Shown in pieces: positions 26,423 through 35,423 of a stretch of DNA of 64,000 nt. Both the position numbers and the translations under genes were made by a program. Each line of letters begins with the position of its first letter. Positions within the stretch are counted from its first letter, which is position 1. The notes beneath the pieces were generated by a model. It ran no database searches, had not been told where the DNA came from, and worked only from the letters and a program-made list of their open reading frames with translations. The stretch is from Caulobacteraceae bacterium. GTDB lineage: Bacteria > Pseudomonadota > Alphaproteobacteria > Caulobacterales > Caulobacteraceae. The stretch lies in the NCBI GenBank assembly GCA_947475735.1, contig CANJLQ010000005.1, positions 62,001 through 126,000 of the forward strand, read 5' to 3'.

Positions 26423-27049
26423 CTAACGCTTGCCGAAGATGAAGTCGGCGATCCCGCTCAGCAGGCCACCCTTCTTCGGTGCGGGCGCAGGCGCCCGCGC
26501 GGCCGGCGCCGCCGGAGCGGGGGTGGACGCCGAAGCGGCAGGGGCGGCCGAAGCCGTAGCGGCCGGTGCGACGGGCTTGGCGGCGGTGGTCGTGGCCGGC
26601 TTCACGGCGGGCTTGGCCGTTGCGGTCGTCTTGGGCGCGGCCTTCACGGCGGGCTTGGCGGACGACTTCGCAGCAGGCTTCGACGCGGTCTTGGCAGCCG
26701 GTTTGGCGGCCGCCGTCTTGCTGGCCGTCTTGGCGACGGGCGCGGCCTTGATCGCCGTCTTGGCGGCCGGGGCCTTGGTCGTCGCCTTGACCGCCGGAGC
26801 CGCCTTCGCGGCAGGCGCTGTCTTCGCGGCAGGGGCGGTCTTCGCCGCCGGCGCCGTCTTCACGGCGGGCTTGGCGGCCGCGGTCTTGGTCGCCGGAGCG
26901 GCCTTGGCGGCGGGTTTCGCGGCGGTTGTCTTGGCGGGCGCAGCGGCCTTGGCCGGAGCGGTCGCGGATTTCGCAGTCGACTTCGCGGCCGGTTTCGGCT
27001 TGGAAGCGGCGGTCGTCTTGGACGACGGTGCAGACGGTGACTTGGCCAT
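26423..27049 (-). CDS. Ala/Lys/Pro-rich histone H1-like protein
   Basis: 208 residues from the ATG at 27047-27049, which has GGGGAA just upstream. Most of the protein is low-complexity AAKPAAKTA-type repeats, like the basic tails of histone H1-like bacterial proteins (AlgP/HctB-like) that bind DNA. It then turns to an Ala/Pro-rich neutral part and ends with the distinct segment KKGGLLSGIADFIFGKR, possibly an amphipathic helix. A nucleoid role is inferred from composition only. Repetitive codons make open frames on the other strand, which are not genes. Divergent from prmA with a 100-nt gap. Confidence 0.8.
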   Translation of the reverse strand: MAKSPSAPSSKTTAASKPKPAAKSTAKSATAPAKAAAPAKTTAAKPAAKAAPATKTAAAKPAVKTAPAAKTAPAAKTAPAAKAAPAVKATTKAPAAKTAIKAAPVAKTASKTAAAKPAAKTASKPAAKSSAKPAVKAAPKTTATAKPAVKPATTTAAKPVAPAATASAAPAASASTPAPAAPAARAPAPAPKKGGLLSGIADFIFGKR

Positions 27050-27149
27050 GTATTCCCCGACCCCTCGGTTAAGACAAACACGACCGGACGGGCAGGAACC
27101 GGGCGCATGCGTGGTTGTATCGATTCGCGATGATAGCGGGGTTTGCTGA

Positions 27150-28019
27150 ATGTCCCATACCGCCGTGCAGATAATCGCACACGGTCCGCGCGCGGTGGCC
27201 GAAGCCGCCGCCGCCGCCATCGACGCCGACATCCGCCTGGAAGGCGCGACCTACTCGATCCTGGAAGAGGACGAGGATCGCGGCATCTGGCGCATCGACG
27301 CCTTTCCGACCTCGGACGAAGAGGCCGAAGCCCTGCGCGAGCGCCTGGCGGAGTTCGGCGACCTGACGGTGAAGACCGAGGATCTGATCGACGCCGACTG
27401 GCTGGCCATGTCGCTGTCCGGTCTGCCGCCGGTCCGGGCCGGGCGGTTCTTCGTCTACGGCGCGCACGATCGCGGCCGCGCCCCGGCGTCGACGGTGAAC
27501 CTGCGCATCGAGGCCGGCGCCGCCTTCGGCACCGGCCACCACGGCACCACGACCGGCTGCCTCATGGCGTTCGACGATCTGTTGAAGCGCGAACGGTTCG
27601 AGCGGGTGCTGGACGTCGGCTGCGGCACTGGCGTTCTGGCCATCGCGGCGGCGCGCACCGGCAGCCGTGTCGCCGTGGGCACCGACATCGATCCCGTCTC
27701 GGTCCGCATCGCCAACGAGAACGCCACGCTGAACCGGTCGAAGGCGCGCTTCTTCCACGCGGCCGGTCTGGATGACCGCCGTATTCGGGCCGAGGCGCCC
27801 TACGATCTGGTCTTCGCCAACATCCTGGCCCCGCCGCTGGTCGCCCTGTCTCAGGACATCAAGGGGGCGCTCCGGCTCGGCGGCGTCGCCATCCTGTCGG
27901 GGCTGCTGCGGACGCAGGAGCGGCGCGTGACGGCCGCCTATCTGTCGCGCGGCTTCCGACTGGAGACCCGCATCCGCCGCGACGCCTGGAGCGCCCTCGT
28001 TCTGCGCCGCATGGGCTGA
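27150..28019 (+). CDS. prmA: Ribosomal protein L11 methyltransferase PrmA
   Basis: Trimethylates ribosomal protein L11. 289 residues. The N-terminal substrate-recognition part (~1-95) is followed by the methyltransferase domain with [12 protein letters not shown] (PrmA signature), [19 protein letters not shown] (SAM motif I), [16 protein letters not shown] and [12 protein letters not shown] (NxxxxPL motif that positions the substrate). The C-terminus carries [10 protein letters not shown]. It is followed by a small membrane protein gene 53 nt downstream. Confidence 0.95.
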   Translation: MSHTAVQIIAHGPRAVAEAAAAAIDADIRLEGATYSILEEDEDRGIWRIDAFPTSDEEAEALRERLAEFGDLTVKTEDLIDADWLAMSLSGLPPVRAGRFFVYGAHDRGRAPASTVNLRIEAGAAFGTGHHGTTTGCLMAFDDLLKRERFERVLDVGCGTGVLAIAAARTGSRVAVGTDIDPVSVRIANENATLNRSKARFFHAAGLDDRRIRAEAPYDLVFANILAPPLVALSQDIKGALRLGGVAILSGLLRTQERRVTAAYLSRGFRLETRIRRDAWSALVLRRMG

Positions 28020-28072
28020 GCGGAACAACGACCAAGCGGGGCCGTTCCTCGGGTTCAATGGAGGATGCCCCC

Positions 28073-28537
28073 GTGACTCAATACGATCCCGACCAGACCC
28101 CGCCGCGCGAACGCATCGTGGTGTCGGAGCCCGTCTATACCGAGACCGTGGTGGTCCAGCGCGAGTCCAACACCGGCTGGTGGGTCGCCGGGGGCCTTGC
28201 CGCCGTCGTGCTGATCGCCGTGTTCTGGATGCTGTCGAACGGCGGGCGGGACGAGCAGACAGAGGCGCAACTGGCCCAGGCCCAGGCCGATGCCCTGACC
28301 GCCCAGGCCCAGGCCGATCAGACGGTTCTGCAAGGCCAGATCGCCGGGGCCCAGCAGAGCGTGGAGATCGCCCGCGCCGAGGCCACCCGCGCCCAGGCCG
28401 ACGCCATCCGCGCCGCCGCCGAGGCCCGCACCGAGATCGCCCGCGCCAGCCAGCCCGTCATCATCCAGGCCCCCGCGCCCCAGCCCGCGCCCTCGCCCAG
28501 CGTCGCCACGGTCACGACCACCTCGCCCCAGCCGTAA
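28073..28537 (+). CDS. Single-pass membrane protein with Ala/Gln-rich coiled-coil tail
   Basis: 154 residues from the GTG at 28073, chosen because GGAGG ends 8 nt before it; the ATG at 28058 overlaps that site. A short cytoplasmic part (YDPDQTPPRERIVV) precedes one transmembrane helix (WWVAGGLAAVVLIAVFWML). The outer part is an Ala/Gln/Asp-rich heptad-like region (EAQLAQAQADALTAQAQAD) of ~90 residues and a Pro-rich end. No known family is recognised. Confidence 0.7.
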   Translation: MTQYDPDQTPPRERIVVSEPVYTETVVVQRESNTGWWVAGGLAAVVLIAVFWMLSNGGRDEQTEAQLAQAQADALTAQAQADQTVLQGQIAGAQQSVEIARAEATRAQADAIRAAAEARTEIARASQPVIIQAPAPQPAPSPSVATVTTTSPQP

Positions 28538-28551
28538 GGGGTTGAGCCGTT

Positions 28552-28682
28552 CTCCCTCCCCTTCATGGGGAGGGACGACCGCAAAGCGGTCCGGGTGGGG
28601 CCGTGTGATCGGTGCGCATGGACGACACATCCCCACCCGCGCTCGCAAGCGCTCGCGGTCCCTCCCCACAAGGGGGAGGGAG
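28552..28682. repeat. Inverted-repeat element, family 1-like, copy C
   Basis: A 131-bp element with complementary CTCCCTCCCC/GGGGAGGGAG ends and inner GGGGAGGGAC / GTCCCTCCCC arms. It fills the gap between the membrane protein gene and the aminopeptidase P gene, ending 16 nt before the latter's ATG, so its G-rich end may serve as the ribosome binding site. Confidence 0.7.
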
Positions 28683-28698
28683 ATGCTATTCGGCGTGA

Positions 28699-30510
28699 AT
28701 GCGCCAGACCTTCGATGAAACCACCGATCCGTCCTTTGGAGCCCGACATCTCCCTCTCGTCCGCGCCGCCATGGCCGAGCAGGGGTTGGACGGCTTTCTC
28801 GTCCCGCATGAGGACGAGCACCAGAACGAATATCTGCCCGCCGCCAACGACCGGCTGGCGTGGCTGACCGGCTTCACCGGATCGGCCGGCGCGGGCGTGG
28901 TGATGAAGGACTGCGCGGCCGTGTTCGCTGACGGCCGCTACACCGTGCAGGTCCGGGCCCAGGTCGACGCAAACCAGTTCGAGATTCTCGACCTCGTGGA
29001 CGGCGGCGTGCCCGCCTATCTGGAGCGCGCGCCCAAGGGGTCGGTGATTGGCTATGACCCACGCCTGCATAGCCCCGACGCCCTGACCTCGCTGAAGCGG
29101 GCGGCGTCGAAGGCCAGGGCCGAGCTCAAGCCGGTCCAGACCAATCCCGTCGACATCGCCTGGGGCGAGGCGCGCCCCGCCCAGCCGGCCGCACCGGTCG
29201 TGCCCCACGAAGAGCGCTATGCCGGGGAAAGCAGCGCCTCCAAGCGCGCCCGCATCGGACAGGCCATCGCCGCCGCCGGGGCCGAGGCCGCGGTGCTGAC
29301 CGCGCCGTCCTCGATCGCCTGGCTGTTCAATGTCCGGGGCGGCGACGTGATCCGTTCGCCCCTGCCGCTGGCCCAGGCCATCCTGGCGGCGAACGGCACG
29401 GCGATGCTGTTCCTGGATCCCGCCAAGGTGACGAACGAACTGCCCGGCTGGCTGGGCGACGATGTCCTGCTGATGCCGCCGGGCGAGCTGCCTCAGGCGA
29501 TCGAGGGGATGAAGGGCGTGCGCGTCTTGATCGATCCGGCCCAGTCCTCGGCCTGGTATTTCGACCGGCTGGAGATGGCGGGGGCGAGCATCGTCCGCGC
29601 CATGGACCCCTGCGCCCTGCCGCGTGCCGCCAAGAACGCGGTCGAGATCGAGGGCAGCCGCCAGGCCCACATCCGCGACGGCGCGGCCCTCGCCCGGTTC
29701 CTGCACTGGGTGGACACGGTCGCCCAGATCGAACTGCCCGACGAGCGCGGGGTGGTCGAGGCGCTGGAGCGATTCCGCGAGGAGACCGGCGCGCTCAAGG
29801 ACCTCAGCTTCGACACCATCGCCGGCGTTGGGCCCAACGCGGCGCTACCGCACTACAAGCCCGTCACCCGCACGATCCGGCGGATGGAGCCGGGCTCCCT
29901 GCTGCTGGTCGACGGCGGCGGCCAGTATCTGGACGGCACGACCGACGTCACCCGCACCCTGGCCATCGGCCAACCCTCCGCCGACCAGCGCCGCATGTTC
30001 ACCCTGGTGCTGAAGGGCCATATCGCCATGGCCACGGTGCGCTTCCCGGCGGGCACGACGGGGCACCAGCTGGACGTCCTGGCGCGTTTGCCGATGTGGA
30101 TGGCGGGCCTGGACTACGACCACGGCACCGGCCACGGCGTCGGCTCCTACCTCGGCGTCCACGAAGGGCCACAGCGGATCGCCAAGGCGGTGAACACCCA
30201 ACCCCTCCTGCCCGGCATGATCGTGTCGAACGAGCCCGGCTACTATCGCGAAGGCCACTGGGGCATCCGCATCGAGACCCTCCAGGTCGTGACCGCGCCT
30301 GAGCCGATCCCTGGCGGCGAACGACCCATGCACGGCTTCGAACAGCTGACCTTCGCCCCGCTGGACCGCCGCCTGATCGACGTCGATCTGCTGACGGCCG
30401 GGGAGCGCGCCTACGTCGACGCCTATCACGCGGAGACCTTAGCCAAGGTGGGCCCGCTGCTGGACGGCGAGGTCAGTGCTTGGCTTGAGGATCAGTGCCG
30501 GGCGTTGTGA
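28699..30510 (+). CDS. Aminopeptidase P family protein (Xaa-Pro aminopeptidase)
   Basis: Removes N-terminal residues preceding proline. 603 residues: the long, three-domain form. Two creatinase-like N-terminal domains (residues ~1-310, e.g. GLDGFLVPHEDEHQNEYLP, TGFTGSAGAGVV) precede a pita-bread catalytic domain. Metal ligands are visible in LLVDGGGQYLDGTTDVTRT (two Asp), GTGHGVGSYLGVHEGPQ (His), IVSNEPGYYREGHWGIRIE (Glu) and the later Glu in FEQLTFAPLD. Cytosolic; no signal peptide. Confidence 0.94.
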   Translation: MRQTFDETTDPSFGARHLPLVRAAMAEQGLDGFLVPHEDEHQNEYLPAANDRLAWLTGFTGSAGAGVVMKDCAAVFADGRYTVQVRAQVDANQFEILDLVDGGVPAYLERAPKGSVIGYDPRLHSPDALTSLKRAASKARAELKPVQTNPVDIAWGEARPAQPAAPVVPHEERYAGESSASKRARIGQAIAAAGAEAAVLTAPSSIAWLFNVRGGDVIRSPLPLAQAILAANGTAMLFLDPAKVTNELPGWLGDDVLLMPPGELPQAIEGMKGVRVLIDPAQSSAWYFDRLEMAGASIVRAMDPCALPRAAKNAVEIEGSRQAHIRDGAALARFLHWVDTVAQIELPDERGVVEALERFREETGALKDLSFDTIAGVGPNAALPHYKPVTRTIRRMEPGSLLLVDGGGQYLDGTTDVTRTLAIGQPSADQRRMFTLVLKGHIAMATVRFPAGTTGHQLDVLARLPMWMAGLDYDHGTGHGVGSYLGVHEGPQRIAKAVNTQPLLPGMIVSNEPGYYREGHWGIRIETLQVVTAPEPIPGGERPMHGFEQLTFAPLDRRLIDVDLLTAGERAYVDAYHAETLAKVGPLLDGEVSAWLEDQCRAL

Positions 30511-30539
30511 TCTCTTCAGCTGTTTCCGCTCGGTCACGA

Positions 30540-30760
30540 TTGTCATCCCGGCCGAACCCCGGACTTGATCCGGGGGGAGAGCCGGGACGGGTCGTCACCA
30601 CCACTTGTAAGCGCCGGGCTGTGACCCGGCGCGAGCGTTCAGCGGACCTGTTCGGGGGACGTCAACCCGGCTCCCGGCTCGGCCTTCGGCCGTCCGGGAG
30701 GACGGTCTGGGAGTGCGAGACTCGTCCCGGCTCTCCGCTCTGCTTCGGCCGGGATGACAA
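30540..30760. repeat. Inverted-repeat element, family 2, copy E
   Basis: A 221-bp element bounded by a perfect 14-bp inverted repeat (TTGTCATCCCGGCC and complement), with GCCGGGACGGGT-type secondary arms inside. It occupies the gene-free stretch between the aminopeptidase P and UDG genes. The remaining ~160 bases (30761-30920) hold no supported gene but are unusually AT-rich for this genome. Confidence 0.75.
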
Positions 30761-30920
30761 GGAGCGGCAGTCCTCCATGCCTTCGCGGTGCAAACCCGTG
30801 AGCAAATGCTACGCCAAAGCAAAGCCAATCAAAACAGAATACTAACCCCTACGCTTCAAGCGAAAACTGCGAAGTTGCACTCGTTAGACTCGGTATCGCC
30901 AGAGTCCAATCCGCCTCGGC

Positions 30921-31706
30921 TCAGCCCGCCCCGTCCAGCCGCCCCACCAGCGCCAGTAGGTCCGCCCACGCCTGCCGCTTCGCCTGGGGCTGTTTCATCA
31001 GAAAGGCCGGATGGAAGGTCGCCAGGGTGGGCGCCGCGACGTCTCCCTCTGCCAGACGCCACTCTCGCCACTGGCCGCGCGACTTGATGATGTTGTCCTC
31101 GGCCTTCAGCACGCCCCGCGCCGCCGACGCCCCCAGCAGCAGCACCGCGCGCGGCTGAAGCAGCTCCAGCAGCCGCTCCAGGAAGGGCGCGCAGGTCGCT
31201 TGTTCGTCCGGCGTCGGGGCGCGGTCTCCGGGCGGCCGCCAAAAGACGGTGTTGGTCAGATACGCCTGCTCGGTCACTCCGGCGGCGGCCAGCATCCGGT
31301 CGGTGAGGCTGCCCACCCGACCCGCGAAGGGCAGGCCCGCCGTCTCGTCCTCGGCCGTCGGCGCGTCTCCGATGACGAGCAGCGACCCGGTCGGATTGCC
31401 CCGCCCGAACACGCAGCCGCGTGCGCCCAGACCGACCAGGTCGCAGCCCCGGAAGGTGGCGACGGCCTCCGCCAGGGCCTCGACACTGTCGGACGCCCGC
31501 GCCAGGGCACGGGCCTCGGCGATGACGTCGCGGGTGTCGACGGGGGCAACGACCGAGGCGGTCGCCTTGGCCACGGCCTTCAGCGCCGGCGCGACCACGA
31601 TCGTCCGATCGACCGCCGCGTCCTCGAAACAGGCGTCCACCCCCGCGTCGCGCCAGAAGGCGAGCAGGCTCTCGATCGCGGCGGTTTCGTGCGAGTGGGC
31701 GTTCAT
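30921..31706 (-). CDS. Uracil-DNA glycosylase, family 4-like
   Basis: Removes uracil from DNA. 261 residues. Motifs: VFGRGNPTGSLLVIGDAPTAED (motif A region), GLPFAGRVGSLTDRML, VFWRPPGDRAPTPDE, and the HPA motif in TFHPAFLMKQPQAKRQAW. Family 4 enzymes usually hold a 4Fe-4S cluster with four cysteines. Here the first Cys of the CxxC pair (TFRGCDL) and the Cys before RPPG (VFWRPPG) are absent, as I recall for many alphaproteobacterial homologues, so a cluster is doubtful. The N-terminal ~85 residues are variable. Divergent from the ETF-QO gene, 82 nt apart. Confidence 0.9.
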   Translation of the reverse strand: MNAHSHETAAIESLLAFWRDAGVDACFEDAAVDRTIVVAPALKAVAKATASVVAPVDTRDVIAEARALARASDSVEALAEAVATFRGCDLVGLGARGCVFGRGNPTGSLLVIGDAPTAEDETAGLPFAGRVGSLTDRMLAAAGVTEQAYLTNTVFWRPPGDRAPTPDEQATCAPFLERLLELLQPRAVLLLGASAARGVLKAEDNIIKSRGQWREWRLAEGDVAAPTLATFHPAFLMKQPQAKRQAWADLLALVGRLDGAG

Positions 31707-31788
31707 GGCGATGCGTCAGGGATAGGCCTTGACCGCCCTCGCGTCACCTTCCGATAAGGGGCGTCCACGGAAAGACACGAAGGACCCC

Positions 31789-33555
31789 ATGGCCCAAGCC
31801 ATCGCCCAAGCCGTCGAGGGCGGCGCGGTCTCGCCCGCCCAGGAAGCCATCCTCGACAACCTGCCGCCGCTGGAGGCGCTACAGGGCGTCGAGCGCGAGG
31901 TCATGGAGTACGACGTGCTGGTGGTGGGCGGTGGGCCCGCCGGCCTGGCCTCGGCCATCCGCCTGAAACAGCGTGCGGCCGCCGACGGCAAGGACATCTC
32001 GGTGGCGGTGCTGGAGAAGTCGGCGGAGGTCGGCGGGCACATCCTGTCGGGCGCCGTGATCGATCCCCGCGCCCTGACCGAGCTGTTCCCCGACTGGAAG
32101 TCGATGGGCGCGCCGCTGGAAACGCCGGTCACCGAAGACCGCTTCATGGTGCTGGGGCCGATGGGCCAGGTCAGCCTGCCGATGTGGGCCCTGCCGCCCA
32201 TGATGCACAACGACGGCTGCTACATCGCCTCGCTCGCCAACGTCTGTCGCTGGCTGGGCGAGCAGGCGGAAGCGCTGGGCGTCGAGGTCTACCCTGGCAT
32301 GGCCGCCAGCCACGTCGTCTGGGAGGAGGGGACCGGGAGGGTCAAGGGCGTGGTCGCCGGCGTGTTCGGCATCGACAAGCACGGCCAGCCGACCGGCGAC
32401 TTCCAGCCCGGCATCGAGCTGCACGGCAAATACGTCTTCATCGCCGAGGGCGTGCGCGGGTCGCTCGCCAAGACCATCATGGCCCGCCACGACTTGGCCA
32501 AGGACGCCCAGCCCCAGAAGTACGGCATCGGCCTGAAGGAGCTGTGGCAGGTCCCGCCCGAGAAGCACCGCCCCGGCCTGGCCCAGCACACCACCGGTTG
32601 GCCGCTGGACGAGAACACCGGCGGCGGCAGCTTCCTGTACCACTTCGGCGACCACTACGTGGCCGTCGGCTACGTCGTGCACCTGAACTACAAGAACCCG
32701 CATCTGTCGCCTTTCGACGAGTTCCAGCGGTTCAAGCACCACCCCGCCATCGCCGAGCATCTGGAGGGCGGGACCCGCATCTCCTATGGCGCGCGGGCCA
32801 TCACCGAGGGCGGCTTCCAGTCGGTGCCCAAGCTCGCCTTCCCCGGTGGGGCGCTGATCGGTTGCTCGGCGGGCTTCGTGAACGTGCCCCGCATCAAGGG
32901 CAGCCACAACGCCATGAAGACCGGCATGCTGGCCGCCGACGCCGCCTATGACGCCGTCATGGCCGGCCGCTCCGGCGACGTTCTGAACGAGTACCAGACG
33001 GCCTATGAGGCCAGCTGGGTCTATCGCGAGCTTAAGCAGGTCCGGAACGCCAAGCCGCTTCTGTCGAAGTTCGGCACCACACTGGGCGGGGCGCTGGGCG
33101 TCTTCGACCTGTGGTGCCAGAGCCTGACCGGCGTCTCGGTCTTCGGCACTCAGACGCACGGCAAGACCGACGCGGCCTCCACCGAGCCGGCGGCGAAGCA
33201 CAAGCCGATCGCCTATCCCAAGCCCGATGGGAAGCTGTCGTTCGACAAGCTGTCGAGCGTCTTCATCTCCAATACCAACCATGCCGAGGAGCAGCCGGCG
33301 CACCTGAAGCTGATCGACCCCAGCGTGCCGATCCGCGTCAACCTGCCGATCTACGGCGAGCCGGCGCGGCTGTACTGCCCAGCGGGGGTCTATGAGGTCG
33401 TCTATGGCGACGAGGCGGCCAGGGCCGATCCGCGCTTCGTCATCAACGCCCAGAACTGCGTCCACTGCAAAACCTGCGACATCAAGGATCCGTCGCAGAA
33501 CATCGTCTGGACCACGCCCGAGGGCGGCGGCGGGCCGAACTATCCGAACATGTGA
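31789..33555 (+). CDS. Electron transfer flavoprotein-ubiquinone oxidoreductase
   Basis: Passes electrons from ETF (fatty-acid and amino-acid dehydrogenases) to ubiquinone at the inner membrane. 588 residues from the ATG at 31789, which has GAAGGA upstream. N-terminal FAD site VLVVGGGPAGLASAIRL, then HILSGAVIDPRAL, TGWPLDENTGGGSFLYH and GCSAGFVNVPRIKGSHNAM. The C-terminal 4Fe-4S cluster is held by YCPAGVYE and NCVHCKTCDIKDP. Also called Etf-QO/FixC-like; the length and both cofactor sites match the mitochondrial and alphaproteobacterial enzyme. Confidence 0.96.
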   Translation: MAQAIAQAVEGGAVSPAQEAILDNLPPLEALQGVEREVMEYDVLVVGGGPAGLASAIRLKQRAAADGKDISVAVLEKSAEVGGHILSGAVIDPRALTELFPDWKSMGAPLETPVTEDRFMVLGPMGQVSLPMWALPPMMHNDGCYIASLANVCRWLGEQAEALGVEVYPGMAASHVVWEEGTGRVKGVVAGVFGIDKHGQPTGDFQPGIELHGKYVFIAEGVRGSLAKTIMARHDLAKDAQPQKYGIGLKELWQVPPEKHRPGLAQHTTGWPLDENTGGGSFLYHFGDHYVAVGYVVHLNYKNPHLSPFDEFQRFKHHPAIAEHLEGGTRISYGARAITEGGFQSVPKLAFPGGALIGCSAGFVNVPRIKGSHNAMKTGMLAADAAYDAVMAGRSGDVLNEYQTAYEASWVYRELKQVRNAKPLLSKFGTTLGGALGVFDLWCQSLTGVSVFGTQTHGKTDAASTEPAAKHKPIAYPKPDGKLSFDKLSSVFISNTNHAEEQPAHLKLIDPSVPIRVNLPIYGEPARLYCPAGVYEVVYGDEAARADPRFVINAQNCVHCKTCDIKDPSQNIVWTTPEGGGGPNYPNM

Positions 33556-33611
33556 GGCGGGGCAGGCATGGGGCCTTGTCGCCGCCGCATAAGCCGGTGA
33601 ATGTCGGCCTC

Positions 33612-35423
33612 ATGCGCCTGATCGTCCTTCGCTCCGCCCTTCTCGCCGCGACCATGCTGGCCGCCCCTGCGTTTGCGCAGGAGCCCCCGCGCCCGACCAT
33701 CTCGCCAGAGGCCCTGCCGCTCAGGGAGATCGAGCCTTCGCCCCCGCCGCTTGCGCCTCTCATCGTGGTGGGCGAGGGCGAGGAGACGCCAGCGCCGACC
33801 ATCGACGCCATCCCGCGCGTCTGGTCGCCCGTGCCCCGGGACGATGATGGCCGGACGGCCTATGGCCTGTTCCTGTCCGGCCGGTCCGCCCTGGCCCAGG
33901 GGCGGTTCGAGGAGGGGGCGACCTTCCTCGGCGCGGTCCAGACCCTGACCCCCGAACAACCCGCCGTCACGGAACAGGCGACGACCGCCGCCCTGCTGGC
34001 CGGGGACCTGCGCTATGCCGCGCGCACGGCCTCGGACGCCGGCGCGGCGTCGCCGGCGATCGGCGAGGCGGCGGAGCTCGTCGCGGCGGTCCTGGCGTTC
34101 GCCGACGGCGACGCCCGCCGAGCCAATACACAGCTCAAGTCCGACCCGGTCGGCGCGCCCCACGTTCGCGCCGGGGCCTTGGTCGCGCCCTGGATCGCGG
34201 CGGCGGCGGGCGATTGGGAAACGGCCCTGGCCGAGCCCAATCCGACGGCCGATCCGCTGGGCGTCGTGTTCGGCCGCTACAACCGCGCCATCCTGCTGGA
34301 GCGCCGCCGACGCTATGACGATGCCGAGGCGGCGTTGAGGGTTCTGATCGACAACCCCCGGACAGCCCCGGTCTTCCGCGCCGCCTACGGCGAGTTCCTG
34401 GAGCGTCGAGGTCGGCGCGACGAGGCCGTGGCCGTCTATGAGGCCGGCATCGCCGCCGGTGCGCTCGATCCCGGGCTGATCCCCGAGGCCGCCCGGGCGG
34501 CCTCGGGCGGGCGACCCCCGGCCTTGCCGACGTTTCGCGCGGGAGCCGCCGAGGCTCTGACCATCGCAGCCCGCCAGGCGACCGCCGAGGGGGCCGAACA
34601 GTTCGCCGTGGTCTATCTGCGCCTCGCGGTCGCCCTGGATCGCACGCCCGAGACCCTCTACCTGCTGGGCCAGACCGCGACGCAGGAAGACGACCTGCGC
34701 GAACTCGGCCTGGCCGTCCTGACCCAGGTCCCCGCCGATCCGCCCGCGATCTACGCCGCATCCCGCGTCCAGCTGGGACTGACGCTGGCGGCAGAGGACA
34801 GGCCGGAAGACGCGCTCGCGGCCTTCCTCGCCGCCCAGGCCGCCGCGCCCCAGGACGCCAGAATCGCCCAGGTCACGGCCGGTCAGCTGCTGCAGCTGGA
34901 CCGTCACGAGGACGCTCTGGAACTGTTGAACGGACCCCTGCTGAATATCGAAGGGCAGGGGGCTGACGTCCGCTTTCTGAGGGGGGCGGCCTATGAATCG
35001 CTGGGCCGCATCCCGGAGGCCGAGGCCGAGCTGTGGACTGCGCTGCAGGCCGAGCCGAATGAGCCCGTCTATCTGAATTACCTCGGCTATCTCTGGGTCG
35101 ACAGCGGCACGCGGGTGGCCGAGGGCGCGGAGATGATCGCTCGGGCGCACGCCGCCGATCCGGAGGACGGCAACATCCAGGACAGCCTCGGCTGGGCGCA
35201 GTTCCGGCTGGGCCAGTTCGAGACGGCGGTGGAAACCCTGGAGCAGGCCGTGGCCAAGGAGCCGGCCAACGCCGAGATCAACGATCACCTCGGCGACGCC
35301 TACTGGTCGGTCGGCCGCCGGCGCGAAGCGGGCTTTCAGTGGACGCGTGTCCTCACGCTGGACCCCGACGCCGAACGGCGGGCGGAGGTCGAGAAGAAGT
35401 TGGCCGAAGGGCTGGACCTCTGA
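33612..35423 (+). CDS. Exported tetratricopeptide-repeat protein
   Basis: 603 residues from the ATG at 33612, which begins a signal peptide (LIVLRSALLAATMLAAPAFA, cleavage after AFA). The rest is mostly helical TPR-like units. The best units are at the C-terminus: YLNYLGYLWVDSGTRVAEGA, QDSLGWAQFRLGQFETAVE and NDHLGDAYWSVGRRREAGFQ. This ETF-QO / TPR / ispE order is common in alphaproteobacteria. The role is unknown; probably a periplasmic scaffold for envelope proteins (inference). The stop overlaps the proposed ispE start. Confidence 0.9.
   Translation: MRLIVLRSALLAATMLAAPAFAQEPPRPTISPEALPLREIEPSPPPLAPLIVVGEGEETPAPTIDAIPRVWSPVPRDDDGRTAYGLFLSGRSALAQGRFEEGATFLGAVQTLTPEQPAVTEQATTAALLAGDLRYAARTASDAGAASPAIGEAAELVAAVLAFADGDARRANTQLKSDPVGAPHVRAGALVAPWIAAAAGDWETALAEPNPTADPLGVVFGRYNRAILLERRRRYDDAEAALRVLIDNPRTAPVFRAAYGEFLERRGRRDEAVAVYEAGIAAGALDPGLIPEAARAASGGRPPALPTFRAGAAEALTIAARQATAEGAEQFAVVYLRLAVALDRTPETLYLLGQTATQEDDLRELGLAVLTQVPADPPAIYAASRVQLGLTLAAEDRPEDALAAFLAAQAAAPQDARIAQVTAGQLLQLDRHEDALELLNGPLLNIEGQGADVRFLRGAAYESLGRIPEAEAELWTALQAEPNEPVYLNYLGYLWVDSGTRVAEGAEMIARAHAADPEDGNIQDSLGWAQFRLGQFETAVETLEQAVAKEPANAEINDHLGDAYWSVGRRREAGFQWTRVLTLDPDAERRAEVEKKLAEGLDL

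Noticed and set aside
26430..27149. Plus-strand Ala/Gly-rich frames over the histone-like gene
   Set aside because: They are by-products of the repeated AAG/GCC codons of the minus-strand gene, which has the proper start signal and a sensible composition.
30778..30846. 22-codon Lys-rich ORF (MPSRCKPVSKCYAKAKPIK...)
   Set aside because: No ribosome binding site, lies in an AT-rich non-coding gap and has no recognisable relative; too short to support.
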